Shown here: positions 44,341 through 58,079 of the stretch, one piece after another | How positions within the stretch are numbered: position 1 is the first letter of the stretch | Layout of the letters: every line of letters starts with the position of its first letter | NCBI GenBank assembly: GCA_000711775.1 | Contig: ARYC01002121.1 | Location: forward strand, 1-64,000 | From: Oxytricha trifallax | Lineage: Eukaryota > Ciliophora > Spirotrichea > Sporadotrichida > Oxytrichidae | Length of the DNA: 64,000 nt | Reading direction: 5' to 3' | Notes under the pieces: generated by a model | The model's database searches: none | Seen by the model: the letters and a program-made list of their open reading frames with translations, nothing else | Told to the model about the DNA's origin: nothing | Program-made: the position numbers and the translations under genes

Positions 44341-47300
44341 TCATTGCTATTTTTTCTCTTCCTCATGAACGATGTTTAAATTATCTTAAGTAGCTCCACC
44401 TGATGATGATACTGAAATTGTCCCAGTCACATTTGCACTCAAACTTACTAAAATTACTTAAATTTATCGTAAATTTAGATTTGAATTTAATAAGGATTAA
44501 AAGAAGTAACTAAATGATGTTAGATATTAATAAACTTCCAGATGTGTAACTGCTCTCATCATTTTCTTCTGAATGACTATCATCTGAGTGGCTGCATTAG
44601 TGTTAATTATCTTCATCTCCTTTGGGGTTCCCTGCTTTATTCAAGATGTCTTGATTTTAATTTGAATACGTTATCCCTTAAAAATTAATGAGAAAATTAT
44701 GACTTGATCACGATATAATTTATTCAAATAAATGATAAAGTATAAATCTTAAGCTGTGGTGTCTATTTCATCCTCGTCTTCATCGTCTTCTTCAATCAAT
44801 GGCACCAACATGTTACTAGCCTCATCCAAGCTATTTACCAAATTTTAGGTACTGGGTTCATCACTTTTACTGTGGTGATTAAGTGAACCATCCAATTAGT
44901 TATCCGGTGGTGTCATAAACTAAGGTTCTTGATTGCCGTAATTAACAGGGGTAGAAATAGATTTTTACTTTCCGAATACGTAGAGACTTTAGAACCTTGT
45001 ATTCTCAAAAAGTTGTTCCTCAACTTCTTCAACTTTTTAGTGATTAATTTTCTGGGAATAGATTTCAAACTATGCGAAAACTGGTCTATGATCTGAGAAT
45101 ACGATATCTTAGAGACTTTAAAGCATTTGCTGCTTTACTTTTGGATTTTATTTCCAGAGTATACGATCACACCAAGCAGGGACTCTTTGCTTCTTGCTAG
45201 TATCATATTTTTAAGATTTCTTATCGTATTTGTACGTTGGCTTAAAAGTTATCTCTCCCTCGATAAACTCTCTGTAAAATTTGTACTGCATGTCTTTTGA
45301 GTGTCTGTGAAGTTCGAAAGCTTGCATAAGTTCGTCATTAGCTTTTAGGAATCTGAAATCCTTTTTATCAATAGCTGGCCTCACCATCTCGTTTGTTGCT
45401 GCTATTCTGTAATTCAGATCTCCAAATAAGAAACACATATCGTGGTTATCGAATGCTAAGTTCTATAAGAAATGTTCCCATTAAGTCTAAGAATTAGTTC
45501 ATTTTACTTACCCTGCTCTTTGACTCGTTCTTAAAAGCATTATCAAAGATAAAATTGATCTCGTCAGTTCTCTTGCTCCCCTTGCCTTTCCCACTCATCA
45601 AATGACAATTTAAAAACATCATATTTGTGTCGTCCAACTTAAATCTCACTATCACGGCTCCCTTATTTCCTGCACTTCCTCCAAGGCCTGTTTTAATCTT
45701 TGTCGCCATCAAATCTTTAAGTCTGTTAGTTTACAGGAGCTTTCTTTTCACGAATAAGCCTATAAAACAACCAACCATTGATTTAGCAATCACCCACACG
45801 TACTTCTCCATTGGGTAAAAAAGAAATTTATAAAGTTAAAACTTATTTTATACTTAATTAGGTCTTTTGTGTTGCTTGCGAATTCAATTGCTGATCTGAG
45901 AAGTTATTCCCATTCATTCATTTTTGTTTTATTTTTTCCTTTGAAAATACCGAAAGCATTCAGCTTGATTATTTCTTGTAGTCCTATCACCATAATATCA
46001 CTATAGAAATATTTAGACACTAGTATGATAAAATATTACGGAAATACTCCATCTATTTAAGGCTTAAAGATCGGAACGAGTTCTTTAAAACTAGAAGGCT
46101 ATTTGCCAGCGCAGTTTATCAAAATAAAATTTATTATAAAGTATAAGTTTATCGTTGTGATATGCAATATTACTTTCTATTCTTCTGAGTAAGTTTAAAT
46201 CTCTTTAATTATAGTTGATTCAATATAGGTTGAGGGAATATTGTTACAAAGCTCATGCTAGTTTTGAGAAATCAAATAGCATTCCTATCTGTACTCATCT
46301 GATAAGTTCTACTTCAATAGTCGTTTAGAACTGGTTTCTCCAATATTTAACAAAATCATAACGCTGTCCTTTGACAATAATTAACTTAATTGCTATTATT
46401 GGCCAGTATAAAACTTTGAGAGGTATTCACTGTTTAGACCCCATAGAGTTTAGAAGACTGCTTCAAATTTAGGATCATTTTAATTTTTCAAGTATTATAT
46501 AATTGAGGCCATGCAAAGTTTAAACTGAACCATATTTGACTTATCAGTACAATCAAAACAATTTACTCTTATTACACCTTTTTACATGGACAGTATCTTT
46601 CTAGATTCTTTGATACTATAAAAACTTGACTTATGAGTTAAACTTACATTTTAACATCTTGGTAATATATGGAATGCTTTTCATTGTAGCACCCTATCTT
46701 GCCGATATACTTAGTCTTTATCATATCGTTAATATAACTATCCAGAATGCTTGTAGATTTCTTGCAGTGATGACCATAATCGAAGTACTCATAATCAATT
46801 TTCTTTCCTTATTTTCCAAAGTTTTCTGCAGTCTCGTCCACTATCTTTTTATACTGCTAAGTTAATTCTTCTTCAAATACTTAAGATTGGCTCTAAAGAT
46901 TAAGTGCAAAAAAACTGTTAGAATCATAGTCAGCAAAGATTTAATCACAATGCTTAATAAAAGTTTCAATAGTAGATTCAACACTTCTCATCATAGATGG
47001 TTTTCCAGTTATTTGAGTCCAAAACAAAGGTGCTGTGCCTCGAATTTAAACATAGGAAGTTGTGAAAACTCTCGTAACATCCCCTTTAGTAACTTCTTGG
47101 AAAATTAACATTTCACTCTCAATAAAGTTACCAACATTTCCTTGCTCATCAAGCCCTCTATTATGATTTTTGCTACCACCAAGGGTCCACCGCCTTCTTG
47201 AAATCAAAATTTATTCGGAGTGTCCAAGTTTTGAATGGCCTACAAAACCTTAAATGACTGGTATGTACCAATAAGTTGGGATGTGCTGTGTCCTTAACTA

Positions 47301-48032
47301 CTTATTCATATTGAAATTCCAAACATATCGAGAGTCTTAATTGCCATGTGGATCATAGTTCTATAAATTTTCCCCATCTCTCAACACGATTTGTTAGTCT
47401 CGTTTTTATGCATTTAATGTCAAATCAAAATTGTAAGAAAAGTAAAACCCTGCTTCCATAAACCTCTTTATGCCTTCCCTTATAGATCTCAGCGAATTCT
47501 CAAGTTAATGATTGTTGATATTGAAGAATGGGATTAAATCGATTTCTTATAGCTCATAGATTGAACTTGGATGATCGATATCAATCTGATATCTATGCCT
47601 AATTTTGCATACCTCATCTTTAGCTGTTATGATCATTAAATGCTCCAATCCTAAAATGTTCACAATACCTAAGAAACCTAAGATCTCTATGACCCAATCT
47701 GCATCATTCCTTACCACATTATCTATAAAATGATTTCAATCACACTTAATTGTTGAATTTTTAAGTTACCTACCATGTTCTTAAATCTTAACTGTTTTTT
47801 TATCAATAATCAATGACTTTTAAAATCTGCAATTTGATTTTGGAGTGATCGTGAAAGTGTTCGTTGTAGATTGCAATATCCATATTTGATTCTCAAAAGA
47901 CTATAAAAATAAAAGTTAACAAAAGATCTATAGAGGTATTGTTTCCTAAATATCGTTATTTTTTCCAAATTTGATAATAGCTTAAGGTTTTTTACATACA
48001 TTAATGGAATGAATTGGTACTCTTGCGTCCAT
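44341..48032 (-). CDS. synaptojanin-like phosphoinositide phosphatase (Sac + 5-phosphatase)
   Basis: Two-domain lipid phosphatase for phosphoinositide turnover. Start ATG 48032 (MDARVPIHSINVC). Sac domain: TFTITPKSNCRF, VIEILGFLGIVNILGLEHLM (47660), SRRRWTLGGSKNHNRGLDEQ (47190), QIRGTAPLFWTQ (47030) and the active-site region RVNCFDCTDKSNMVQ (46540). 5-phosphatase: NCAGKQPSSFKEL (46110), DIMVIGLQEIIKL (45990), TGLGGSAGNKGAV (45680), FLFGDLNYRI (45420), RVPAWCDRILW (45160) and FSDHRPVFAQFEI (45090), all catalytic motifs present. The C-terminal tail is acidic and Ser-rich, ending IVHEEEKKQQ at TGA 44341-44343. An intron GTAGGT...TATAG lies near 47720-47770. The Sac CX5R motif has Lys instead of Arg. 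Blocks are linear. Confidence 0.92.
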
Positions 48033-48430
48033 AATGTGTTCTTTTTTTGAATTAAATTAATAACTTAAATAAAAATCTATATCTTTATCTTTGCTTTTTA
48101 TTAATTTTAACAAGTAAACATTAATCAATCAATACATTACATTCAATATATCATTAATGATAAAATTTATATGTTAAGTTCTAACTTAATTAATCATATA
48201 ATTAAAGTGTACAATTCAAATTTACAAAATTATTCAATCATGATTTAACTTTTATACTGTTGATCATTTAAATCATATTAGACTCTCAAAATATTGTTAC
48301 AGTTCTTGACTGTCTGGAATTAATAAAATCAACATTAAATGTAATAATTTTCTATTAAAAACTTATAAATCTCTAGACAAAACTTTATAAATTAGATTGC
48401 AAACAATTTATAGAATAACTAGTCCACTTG
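48033..48430. other. AT-rich spacer between two minus-strand genes
   Basis: AT-rich sequence upstream of the phosphatase start. Nothing recognised. Confidence 0.45.
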
Positions 48431-49182
48431 AATTATTATAGTTTAATGATTAATCTTCTTCTAACTCAACTGCATATTTATACCACTCTGCCTCATAGTC
48501 CAAACTGAATTTATTGTTTTATTAATAATTACTGCCATTTATTTAGAGTCCTTTAGATTTACTATATTTATTAATCTAATCGTCCAGTGGAGCTAAACAC
48601 TCAAATTTGAATAAAGAATTAATATTATTATTATTTTAATTGTTACTGTTTTATTTCCTACAATAAATATAAGATAAATATCATAGAGATTCAAATATTT
48701 CAAAGAAAAGAATGATAAGTGTTTCATCATAGTTTGAATACTTACATTTACGAAGATTTATAAAATGAAGACATTGTTAATAATTGTTTAATTATTTCAA
48801 TAAATTCCATATAATTTTAAATAATTGTCACATGATTCCTGTAATTTTTATAATAAAACTAATATTAAAACTCAATATTAAGTTGTTTAAACGAAATTTT
48901 CTTATTTTCAATGAATTACAGATAAATTACATATCTTATTTTTAATTAAATTTATTATAAATCTTCTTTTTAATAATTTCTTTTTTAAAATGTCACTATA
49001 GAGGCAATATCTCACATCCAGCGCTTAAAACATATAATCTTTGACTCCTTAGACCAAATACCCTTCTTAAAATAACCAAATGAAATAAAATTAACAATTT
49101 TTATAACAAAACATACCACTATATAAAATACCATAAGTGTAGAAATAGCAACTTGAATAATAAAATGCTTAAAAATCCTCAT
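48430..49182 (-). CDS. putative small single-pass membrane protein, unrecognised
   Basis: Possible start ATG 49182: MRIFKHFIIQVAISTLMVFY, with a hydrophobic helix over residues 8-35, then basic KESKIICFKRW. After an AT-rich interval (48620-48990, likely IES) a second block reads FKFECLAPLDDQINKYSKSK and FSLDYEAEWYKYAVELEED. The C-terminal stop is not settled. It is divergent from the gene starting at 49425. Function unknown; the two blocks may not belong together. Confidence 0.45.
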
Positions 49183-49424
49183 TTTTTACATATTAAAGTA
49201 ATAATAGAGAAGTAAAAAAGTAAAAAGAATAGAGTAGCAGTTTCAAGAAAAAGAGAAAAATATAGGTTGCTTTGTAAAATAAGTAATTAAATGGTAATTA
49301 ATTAGTTGGAAATGAGTATGATATACTATTTGGAGAAGTTGGCTTGCAATATAATCATTAAAAAATTATGATGTTTTTTGTTATTGTGTGTTTAAAATTA
49401 CTAAAAATTGAAATATCATAATTA

Positions 49425-52400
49425 ATGCTATTATTAAATAATCAAGAGTTTGTGAATAATTACTAAGAAGCTGAAGACTTATTTAATCAACAAACAGTTA
49501 ACTAACCAATTTCAGATTATGACAATATAATCAATCCAACTCAAAATTAAAACTTATTTATTAATAAATAACCTATAAACCAGGCTAATGATATTTCAGC
49601 ATAAGTTTAACCAAATCAACTTGATGTAAAAAGAGACAGTTAAATCTTAGATAAATCCATTTATGATTAGAAGTTTAACATAGCTATACAATCGAATAAC
49701 ATGCATTCTTAAAAAATAATTGGGGTTTAGAAAGTATAGGATTATGATGGAAATTTGATAAATTCTCAAAATAGATATAGGTCTAGATAGTTAAATGCTA
49801 ATAACAAAAATTCAAGATCAAATGCGTAAATATCGAAGTATAACTCTTAGACAAGCAATTAGAGCTTTTAATCACTACCAAAATTATTTCCTTTCGACAA
49901 TCTTCAAAAGAATGAAACTAAATCCAATCACTCGCAAAATATTTAACAAAAACAGTTGAAAGAGCTCAAACCAAGTATGCAGACTATGGCCAGTAAAATA
50001 TACATGCATGAAAAAGAGAGTAGATCTTAGATTAAGCCAATTAAGGGGTTTTTGGGGATCATTTAGTCAAAATCTGTCAACAATAATTATTATTCGAATA
50101 GCAGGCAAGAGGTTATTTCGAAAGTTCATAACCCTTAAGAATCTAGATTCATGAAGAATCGATATTAAACTCAATTGAATAATGAATAAAAAGCTTAAAT
50201 TGATATACCAGATGACAGAGATTAAAGCAACAATTAAACTACATAAAATGGTATTTAAGGCTCAAAGATGTATTTTAACATAAAGAGCAGCAATATAACT
50301 CCTAAGATTTCACATAGAAGTAATTTAAATATCGCATATAGCTAAAACACTTCTCCAAATATTAAACTAAGTAAATATATAGAAAGTCAAGATTAATTAA
50401 GATCCTAAAATGCGCTTACATCAAAGGTATCCTAATGCACCATATAATTAGCCAAATAGTAATAAGACTAAGATTACGCTTCTAATCTTAGCAGCCAATA
50501 AGTATAGAAATCGTTTTAAAACATAATGAACTTAAATAAATCTCAAATTTATCTGACATAGCCCTCAGATGAATTTGACTTAGTGAACTTAAACATTGAA
50601 AATACTGTAATAACAATTAACAACGATTAAAATCTCTAAGTCAATAAATCTTATGTCCGGAAAAACTCTTAGAAATATAAGACTAAAAAGCACACAAAAA
50701 ATAGCTCTATATGCTCTTTAATTCACTAGAATTCCAGTGTCAATACTAAAAACTCTAGTCACATAATGGATTACAATAACTTATCTCCAATTTCTTATAT
50801 CAAAGTAAGAGATAAGAAGACTCAAGATATATCGAAAACTATAGAGTAATAAGTATAATTATAGTAAAAGGCATCATAGAATACTTTCTAAAAGTATGTA
50901 GAGTTAAAAAGTTAAGTGTTTTAATAATCTTAGTCTTTCGTTGATATTGAGAGAATTCTATTTTTTATCTTTCAAAATTTATTTATTAAAAAAATCTGTA
51001 TGATTAATGCATTGATTATATAGCAAAATTCTTGCAATAAATCAAATTCAGGATTCAGAGACAAAATATTATAGCAAAAACTTAAAAGGTTCCATGAGGA
51101 ACAAAGAACTTAAATGCCCTAACTTTACCTTAAAAAACAAAATATAATATCTAAGAATCCCAATTCTTCATACATAGATCTAAGCTCCTAAAATACCCTA
51201 AATACAACTTCATTCATAAATAATTCAATTGAGTTAAATAATAAGCTGAATCAAGAAACTCAAATTATTGTATAAGAATAGCAGAGGTTATAGAGAAATT
51301 TATAGATGCGAAAGCTCAAGGAATTTATATAACGCAAGAATAAAAAGATGAGACTTAAATATGAGGAGATGTTTTAAAATAGAGATTAAAAGTTGCACTT
51401 TAATTATCAAGACTAAGTTTAGGTATCAAATGAAGTTTAAAATGATTAGAGTACAGTGTTAAATACATAGAAGTTTGACGCTTATAGTCCATAAAGATTA
51501 GATCAGGAAAATAGTGAAAATACGGCTGCAAATAACGGTTAATCAATATTTAAAGGTCAAACCTTTGCCAGTCTTCAGTAAGTAAGTCATTAAACAACCC
51601 CACAAAACAAATTAAAAGACTTGCTTAACTCATAATCTCCCTAAAAAGCATTGATAAAGAAATTGATTACACAAACCTTAAATAAGTCACTTTTAGATCA
51701 ATCTAATTCATTGATGAAAATTCAACCTCTATAAAACAAATCCACTATTATTATTAAAGATAAACTCAATCACTCTTCCCCAATTAACTTAAAATCTATT
51801 CATCACACTATAAATTAAAACAGCCATAAATCTTCAAACCGCAAGAAGTAGAGAAATGACTACTAATTATTGAATAATAATGGGTAAAATACTTACAAAA
51901 ATTAATTCATCTTGAAAAATAGCAATAGCAAGAACAATATACATAACTAACAAAGATTGTAGTAAGTGACTGTTGACAGCTTGAATATTTAGGGGAGCTC
52001 GTTTGAAAGCTTATCAGAATTTGATGTCAAAATTAATCCGTGGTATTAAAATTAGCAATTGCAAAATAGCAGATTTGATGACTATATTATCAACATTTAA
52101 TTATAATTTTCTTCTTTATGTTTTTGATTGTATAAGATCAAAGCTTTAAATCTAAGGGGATTTAATATTCTAATAATTACATATAGGAATCACTCATTAT
52201 ATTTAGCAATATCAGTGAGGAGGATAAAAAAGAAGGAGATAGCAGATTTAAGCAGGTCAATTCTCGAAGTAAAAATAATAAATCCAACAACTAGATATCT
52301 TCAAAGCAGTATTATCAAATTAAATGCGTTTTAAGTATATATATCATATAATGCCCTTTTTATTCTAAATAATTTAACCATGCAATACTATTCAGATATG

Positions 52401-52880
52401 AACAGTCAAATAAACAGGAAGCCTAATTAAAAATAGAATGTTAAACTAACGCATTAAATTCCAAATCTCCAGAATAAATGTGATTTTTCAAGTGAATTTG
52501 ACTCTAGCATGATTTATAAAGAATTAGATAATGATTAAAATGTTGGTGCTAACCATTCAATTGCTACAAGTATTTATGTTTTTTAATATATATCTCTCCA
52601 ATAATTTCTATACAGAGAGCCTTTTTATTTCATTTTATAGCACTTTTTTAACTTACATATTTTTATATAAAACATTACATTTTCAAGTTACAAAAAGCAA
52701 TTCGAAGATTTTCAAAATTAACAAACAACTAGCAATTATTTAACTAAACACTAGGAGGTAGATTAAAATATGTAAAATGAAGATGAATTTGAGTTATTTC
52801 AACAATAATTATTGCAGCAACAGAGAAGGCCAGTTTATTAGATTATTAAAATACCTACTTAAATTGCTTTTGTGGAGTGA
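49425..52880 (+). CDS. large Q/N/S-rich protein of unknown function
   Basis: From ATG 49425 (MLLLNNQEFVNNYQEAED) I followed one frame to about 52100 with no TGA, around 890 codons, using TAA/TAG many times as Gln. Such length is hard to get by chance. Composition is rich in Asn, Gln, Ser and Lys with few hydrophobics. A short coiled-coil-like stretch EQQRLQRNLQMRKLKEFIQR lies near 51280. Later blocks: ISEEDKKEGDSRFKQ (52210), NSQINRKPNQKQN (52400), KCDFSSEFDSSMIYK (52480), and C-terminal NEDEFELFQQQLLQQQRRPV ending TQIAFVE with TGA 52878-52880. Breaks near 52100-52130, 52340-52380 and 52550-52760 are probably IESs. The hydrophobic run at 50960-51020 may be an in-frame IES. No family recognised. 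Confidence 0.7.
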
Positions 52881-53157
52881 AAATATAAAATCTTAGAAAT
52901 AATAGTTAAATTATATCACATTATGATTATATTTTACTTAATTTAGTGTATTCATAAATTAATTTATTATAATGTAAGTCATTCGAAACATTATGATATT
53001 GTTAATGTTCTATGAATAATAGTACAGAGAAATCTAGAAATTATAAAATAAATTAAATTAAATTAAAATAATATTGTTGAGTGGTGTATGATTTGGCAAA
53101 ATGCACACCATAGAGTATATAATTTAAAAGTATTTATAGTGTATTTTACCAAATAAT

Positions 53158-55283
53158 ATGAAGAGAACTAAGCAAGTGTTTCACAGAGAAGGCGATCCAG
53201 TACCTCAATTCGTTTCAGGCCTCCGTCAATTCGATGGTGAAGACATTCGTAAGTACAAAATCACAAATTAAATCGATGTTTATATGGAAATGTTTGTTAC
53301 ATTACACAGCAATATTAAGGCATAATCTATCAATTAATTTAATAATTATTTTCAGATGTTATTTCAAGTAATTAATTCTGGAGCCTATGGGGAAATATAA
53401 GGTGTATATATAAAATATGTGAATGTATAGATTACAAGGAGAGAATGCAGGAGAACGCCGACCGTTAGAAATAAATGATTATTGATCAAACCAGAGAGAA
53501 GAATTACCAAAGAGACTAAGAGAAACAAGAAGAACAGTAAGTTAACATGCAAAACTCTATCAATTTATATAAGAAGCCACAAATTCCTATCACTATTAAG
53601 ATAATATGCGTTTATTCTTAAGAAAATCTCAAACATATTTTGGAGTCTATAGATATTAATATATTTATGTATAGTGAATATGCTCAATAAACTGAAATGC
53701 TGAACAGAATGCGCGGTATGCTGGAGGATGAGAACAATCAGAAGAGAGCTCAAATGATGAAGGAGCTTCAAGAGGAAAACAAAAGAATTGCCAGGGAAAA
53801 GAGAGAAAAAGAGCAAAATTGGAAGAATAACTAAGAGAGATAGAATCAACATGAAATTATCATTAAATAGTCAATATTTCTATTTTACCATATACAACTG
53901 AACTTAGTGAAACAACTGAACGTAATGACCCAAGAAACAGTAGGTCCACAATTCAGAGCTGAAAGAGTGACTAGCAAAGTAGAGACCAATTAAGTTAGAG
54001 ACCCAGAAGACTGTGGAGTGTTGGCTTTGCTTATAGCAATCATTTGGCGTTAAAACTAGAAGGAGACCCAATATTCTAGATTTTCGCAAAAGACTGGATT
54101 AACATGCAAAGATATTATCTCATGTTCAATCTAGAAGTGGGATTCAACAAAATGGAGATTGGCAAATCGGGTTTAGCAATTGTGGAAGAAGAGGCAGAGA
54201 AAAACATACAGAAGAGAAGCTCATTAATATGGAAACAAGCGGACAAGGAGATGGGGGTAGAGGCAAACAATCCTACCAACCTTGTGGACAGATGGGAAGA
54301 GATGGTCATGGTGAATTAATGGCAATCAGAACTGGAGCAAGAGTATGAAAAGTTTGAGAAAGACTTCAATGGAAGCAACAGTAAAAACTTAAACGAGTTG
54401 GAAAGCTGCATGTTTAGCGATCGACAAGAAGTATTACCAAGAGTAGAAACTCAGATTAGACCTCAAGCGGAAGTCGAGAGAGACATGAACAACCTCGAAG
54501 CACAAGGGTAGTACAAACAGAACATTGGAGATGAGGAGAGAAGAGAGACCAAGCAGCAAACCGAGATAGCAAAGGCTAAAGATCAGAATTGAAAAGCGGA
54601 GAACCGCGAGGTGAGGCATCATTCATCAGGATATTATAATTCAGGAACTGCAATCTAAATTACTAAATGTGTTTTATTAGTATTTGTTTTAATTTACCTA
54701 CAGTTATTTACTACTACTACTACTACAACTGAACTTATTTATGGGGTTTAAGTAATAATTTTGTAAATTTGGGGTAAATGAATATTTTAATGAAATTGCT
54801 AATGTAAACAACAGCGACTTAATGACTGAAAACCCAGGCACCACAACCAGCTAACATGCAGAGCACAGATATGTTCCCTATCACTTCAAGGGACTCACCC
54901 CCCAATAAAAGGCATCAATTTTACTATTTAATTTTATACATAATTAGTGTCAATTGTACATTTTAATGAATAGAATAAGAGAGATTGAACTAAGTATATG
55001 AGAAAAAACAATTAAATCAAATGCAAGCTGAAGAAGAAAGACAATCATGCACACATTTTATGTTTAATGATAAATTATAAGGTATTTTTGCATGTTTAAT
55101 GAATGGGCAATGCAATAAGAAGCAAACAGACAACTGATGATGCAGAATGAGATTGAATTGAAGGAGAAGCAGAGAATGATTGCAATGGGCCTGAAGACTC
55201 AGCACAAGGGAGACAAGCACGTCAAAGACCAGAAATGGACTAATCACTACGGAGAGCAGCAACCACTCCCAGACTTATATTGA
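53158..55283 (+). CDS. RIB43A-like axonemal coiled-coil protein
   Basis: Likely microtubule inner/ribbon protein of ciliary doublets. Start ATG 53158; first block has VSGLRQFDGEDI, close to the RIB43A consensus VSSLQRFQGEDL. An intron starts GTAAGT at 53251. Second block DYKERMQENADRQKQMI (53430), then MLNRMRGMLEDENNQKRAQ and EENKRIAREKREKEQNW (53700-53820). The final block NEWAMQQEANRQLMMQNEIE, then KDQKWTNHYGEQQPLPDLY ends at TGA 55281-55283; the WTNHYGEQ tail parallels the YTNQPTGDY end of RIBC proteins. The middle, 53895-54640, is purine-rich and open in more than one frame, so its reading is unresolved. The usual N-terminal third of RIB43A seems absent. Confidence 0.75.
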
Positions 55284-55536
55284 TCACTTTAGAGATAAAC
55301 TTTTATAATAATAACTCTATATTATTATATAGAAACTAAATTAACTTCTTATGTAAATTATTGCATTAAATTAAGTTTACCTCCCCACTTATTTGCTGAT
55401 ATAGATAGATAAATAATTAAGTTTTGTTAAAAATATTTAAAAATTATCATTTTAATAAATGTTAGACTCTATTTTTTATTATAAAATTTAAAATCACAAA
55501 AGAAATTTATATAATAGATTTGTTTAAAATAGTACA

Positions 55537-57683
55537 ATGGCAGAATAGTAGCAATAAAAATCTGATTTACCTTAATCACAGAAAAATTCATCACCACAGC
55601 CTAGTAATAGGGGAAAGCTGTAAGACTAAGGGGTTTCGGGGCAAATAGTAAATAGTCACACAGCTTAAAAACAGAATTTATCAGTGAATCTTGACATTAA
55701 ACTATATTTAATACACTTAATTAAAAATAAATTGGGGGGGGTTACTTTTAGAAAGATTAATTTCATTATGATTTATTAAAAATTTCATATTAAACTAAGC
55801 AAAAACCAGATGATAGTAAAGTCGTAAAATGATTCTGATTCAGACGATTTAAAAGATGACATTGAAGATGTAAATGCTAGTTACTCAGACTACTCAGTTG
55901 CTTCAGCCAGAGTCAATAATTAATCAACTCTGAATTCCAGTAGATCAGGCGGTACTAATTCATCAATAAAATAAAAATTGACTATATTATTTTGTATAAA
56001 TTTCATCCTAGGGGTCTTCAGGTAAAAATAGTGGAAATGGATAGAGAAGGAAAAGGAAAGCAAATAATAATGGTAATAGGGGCGTGAAATAGGAAATGAG
56101 CTTAAATTATCATAATTTTAACATGAAATTCTTTTGATAGAGTAGTTTTATTACAATAATAAATTGTTAATGAGCAGCTCTAGATCAATGTTCAAGTAAT
56201 TATTCAATAGATTCGCAAACATTATCAACAAAAATAAGACTCCTCAATCACTACAAGTTGCTTCTATTTAGTAAAATCCAAAATCTGACTAAGATTCCTA
56301 CCCAGGAGAGTACAATATTGGTCAATTTGAAAATTTCGATGATCAAATGAAGAAAATAAAAGAAATGTACACTCCACAAGGAACGACGAATGCTAAAACA
56401 GTAAAAGAGAGAAAAGCCATTTTCAAGATTGACGAGGATGATGATGACGAGCTAAATTCTTAGTAAAACGAAGAAAAGAAAGGTGGTTCTACAGCGACAG
56501 GAGGTTCTGAACGATATAACATCGACAACCCCTACAATGTGACAATTGAAGAAGAGTATATTTCCTCGTCAGACGATGACTAAGCTGCAGCTAAGTCCAA
56601 AGACTCAGCTGGAAAATTAACTAAAGATTAGCTGCTCCAGGAGGGCAAAACTGAAGTGGAATAGTTACAATAAGACGATGAGTATGACGAAGAGGAAGAA
56701 TTTGAGGATGATGAGATGTCGGATGAGGAGGCTTTGGAAGACATCACTCACTGTGTTCATAGACTCCCCTTGAAAAACCAAAGGGCGAACCTACTAAATT
56801 ATCACAATCTGATTGAAGTTGAGAAGGAGCCTGTAGGTAAAGTGCAGCCAAAGAAAGGCATATTCAGCAATTGGTTTAATAAGAAGGAAGCAAATAAAAA
56901 TGAGTTTACAAGGTTTATCACTATATATGAAAATAGATTGGTTGTTTTGAAAGGCACTCCTGATTAAGTTAGAAAGTAAACTATAGAAAGAACTTTAGAA
57001 ATATTATTTTAATTGTAGTGAATAGTTACCAAAATTAATATCCTTTTTAACAATTGAAGTTTATGGAAGTCATTTCAACACCTAAGAGCTTGAAAAGATT
57101 TAGATGCCAAAAATATGGTGGAACGCCTAAATAAGATCATCAAGAGAATTGAGAGATTTAGTAAGAATTAAACTGTTGAACTACAAGGCTGTTTTTGAAG
57201 GTCAATCCACAAACCCTACTCAAACACATGTTATAACTTAGAACACACTTAAATAATCTTAAACTCCAAAGTCTTAACAACCACAAACCCCTTCATCAGC
57301 TGGCTAGATTAAAACTATTGATTAAGCTACTTAACTTGGTTTGATTAAAATGCAACTTGAGTGGTCTCAGTAATTGCCCTTCATTAAATAATAAGTTAAA
57401 TGAGTTCTTTAATATATAATTTACCTTTATTATATCAAAATATAAATCATATAACACTCATTTAAAATATTGTTAGAAAATAATTTAGCATTAAATTTAA
57501 TTCAGAAACTTGATATTCTTGGATAACACTGATTCGCAGAGCCCACACGCTAAGCTCTTCAACCTCCCAGCAAAATCTAAAACTTACTTAATTGATAAAG
57601 AAAGTCTGGCTTAATTTATCCCTACACTTCAAAGTGGACTCAGAAAAATCAAACATTTTGATATCTAAGTTATTATCAGTTGA
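55537..57683 (+). CDS. acidic protein of unknown function
   Basis: Start ATG 55537 (MAEQQQQKSDLPQSQKNSS). Blocks: SQNDSDSDDLKDDIEDVNAS (55830), GSSGKNSGNGQRRKRKANNN (56015), then a long block 56165-57020 with RYNIDNPYNVTIEEEYISSS, a run of Asp/Glu (EYDEEEEFEDDEM), and the best-folded part DITHCVHRLPLKNQRANLLN, IFSNWFNKKEANKNEFTRF, ITIYENRLVVLKGTPDQV. Then LTIEVYGSHFNTQELEKIQM with RDLVRIKLLNYKAVFEGQ (57050-57200) and a C-terminal block NLPAKSKTYLIDKESLAQF ending HFDIQVIIS at TGA 57681-57683. The FITIYENRLVVLKG text is PH-domain-like in rhythm, but this is weak. At least four IESs or introns. Not recognised. Confidence 0.7.
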
Positions 57684-58079
57684 AAATTAACTTAATTTTA
57701 AGTTTATTGGGGTATTGATAATCAAATTATAATACTTTATATTATATTTTAAATAGTTTATAAAACTATTTTTATTATCGAAGATTTTTATTATTAACAA
57801 TCCAATAAAATAAAAGAAATAATTCTCCCAAATAAAGTTTGATTGAATATTTGCACATATTCCTATAATCTTTCTAAATCTTATAGTAATAAGTTAATGT
57901 CTGATCAATTTTATCGACTTTTTTATTATATTAAGGATTAATAGTTAATGATTTTTAATTATAATTTTAATAAAAATAAAATAATATTGCTATGCCATAT
58001 CAAAAACATTTACACTTATTAACTTAATTCTCATTATATACTTTTATATCAAACTTTAATTTATTAATAATTTGATAAT
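57684..58079. other. AT-rich spacer
   Basis: No gene seen; very AT-rich. Confidence 0.5.
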
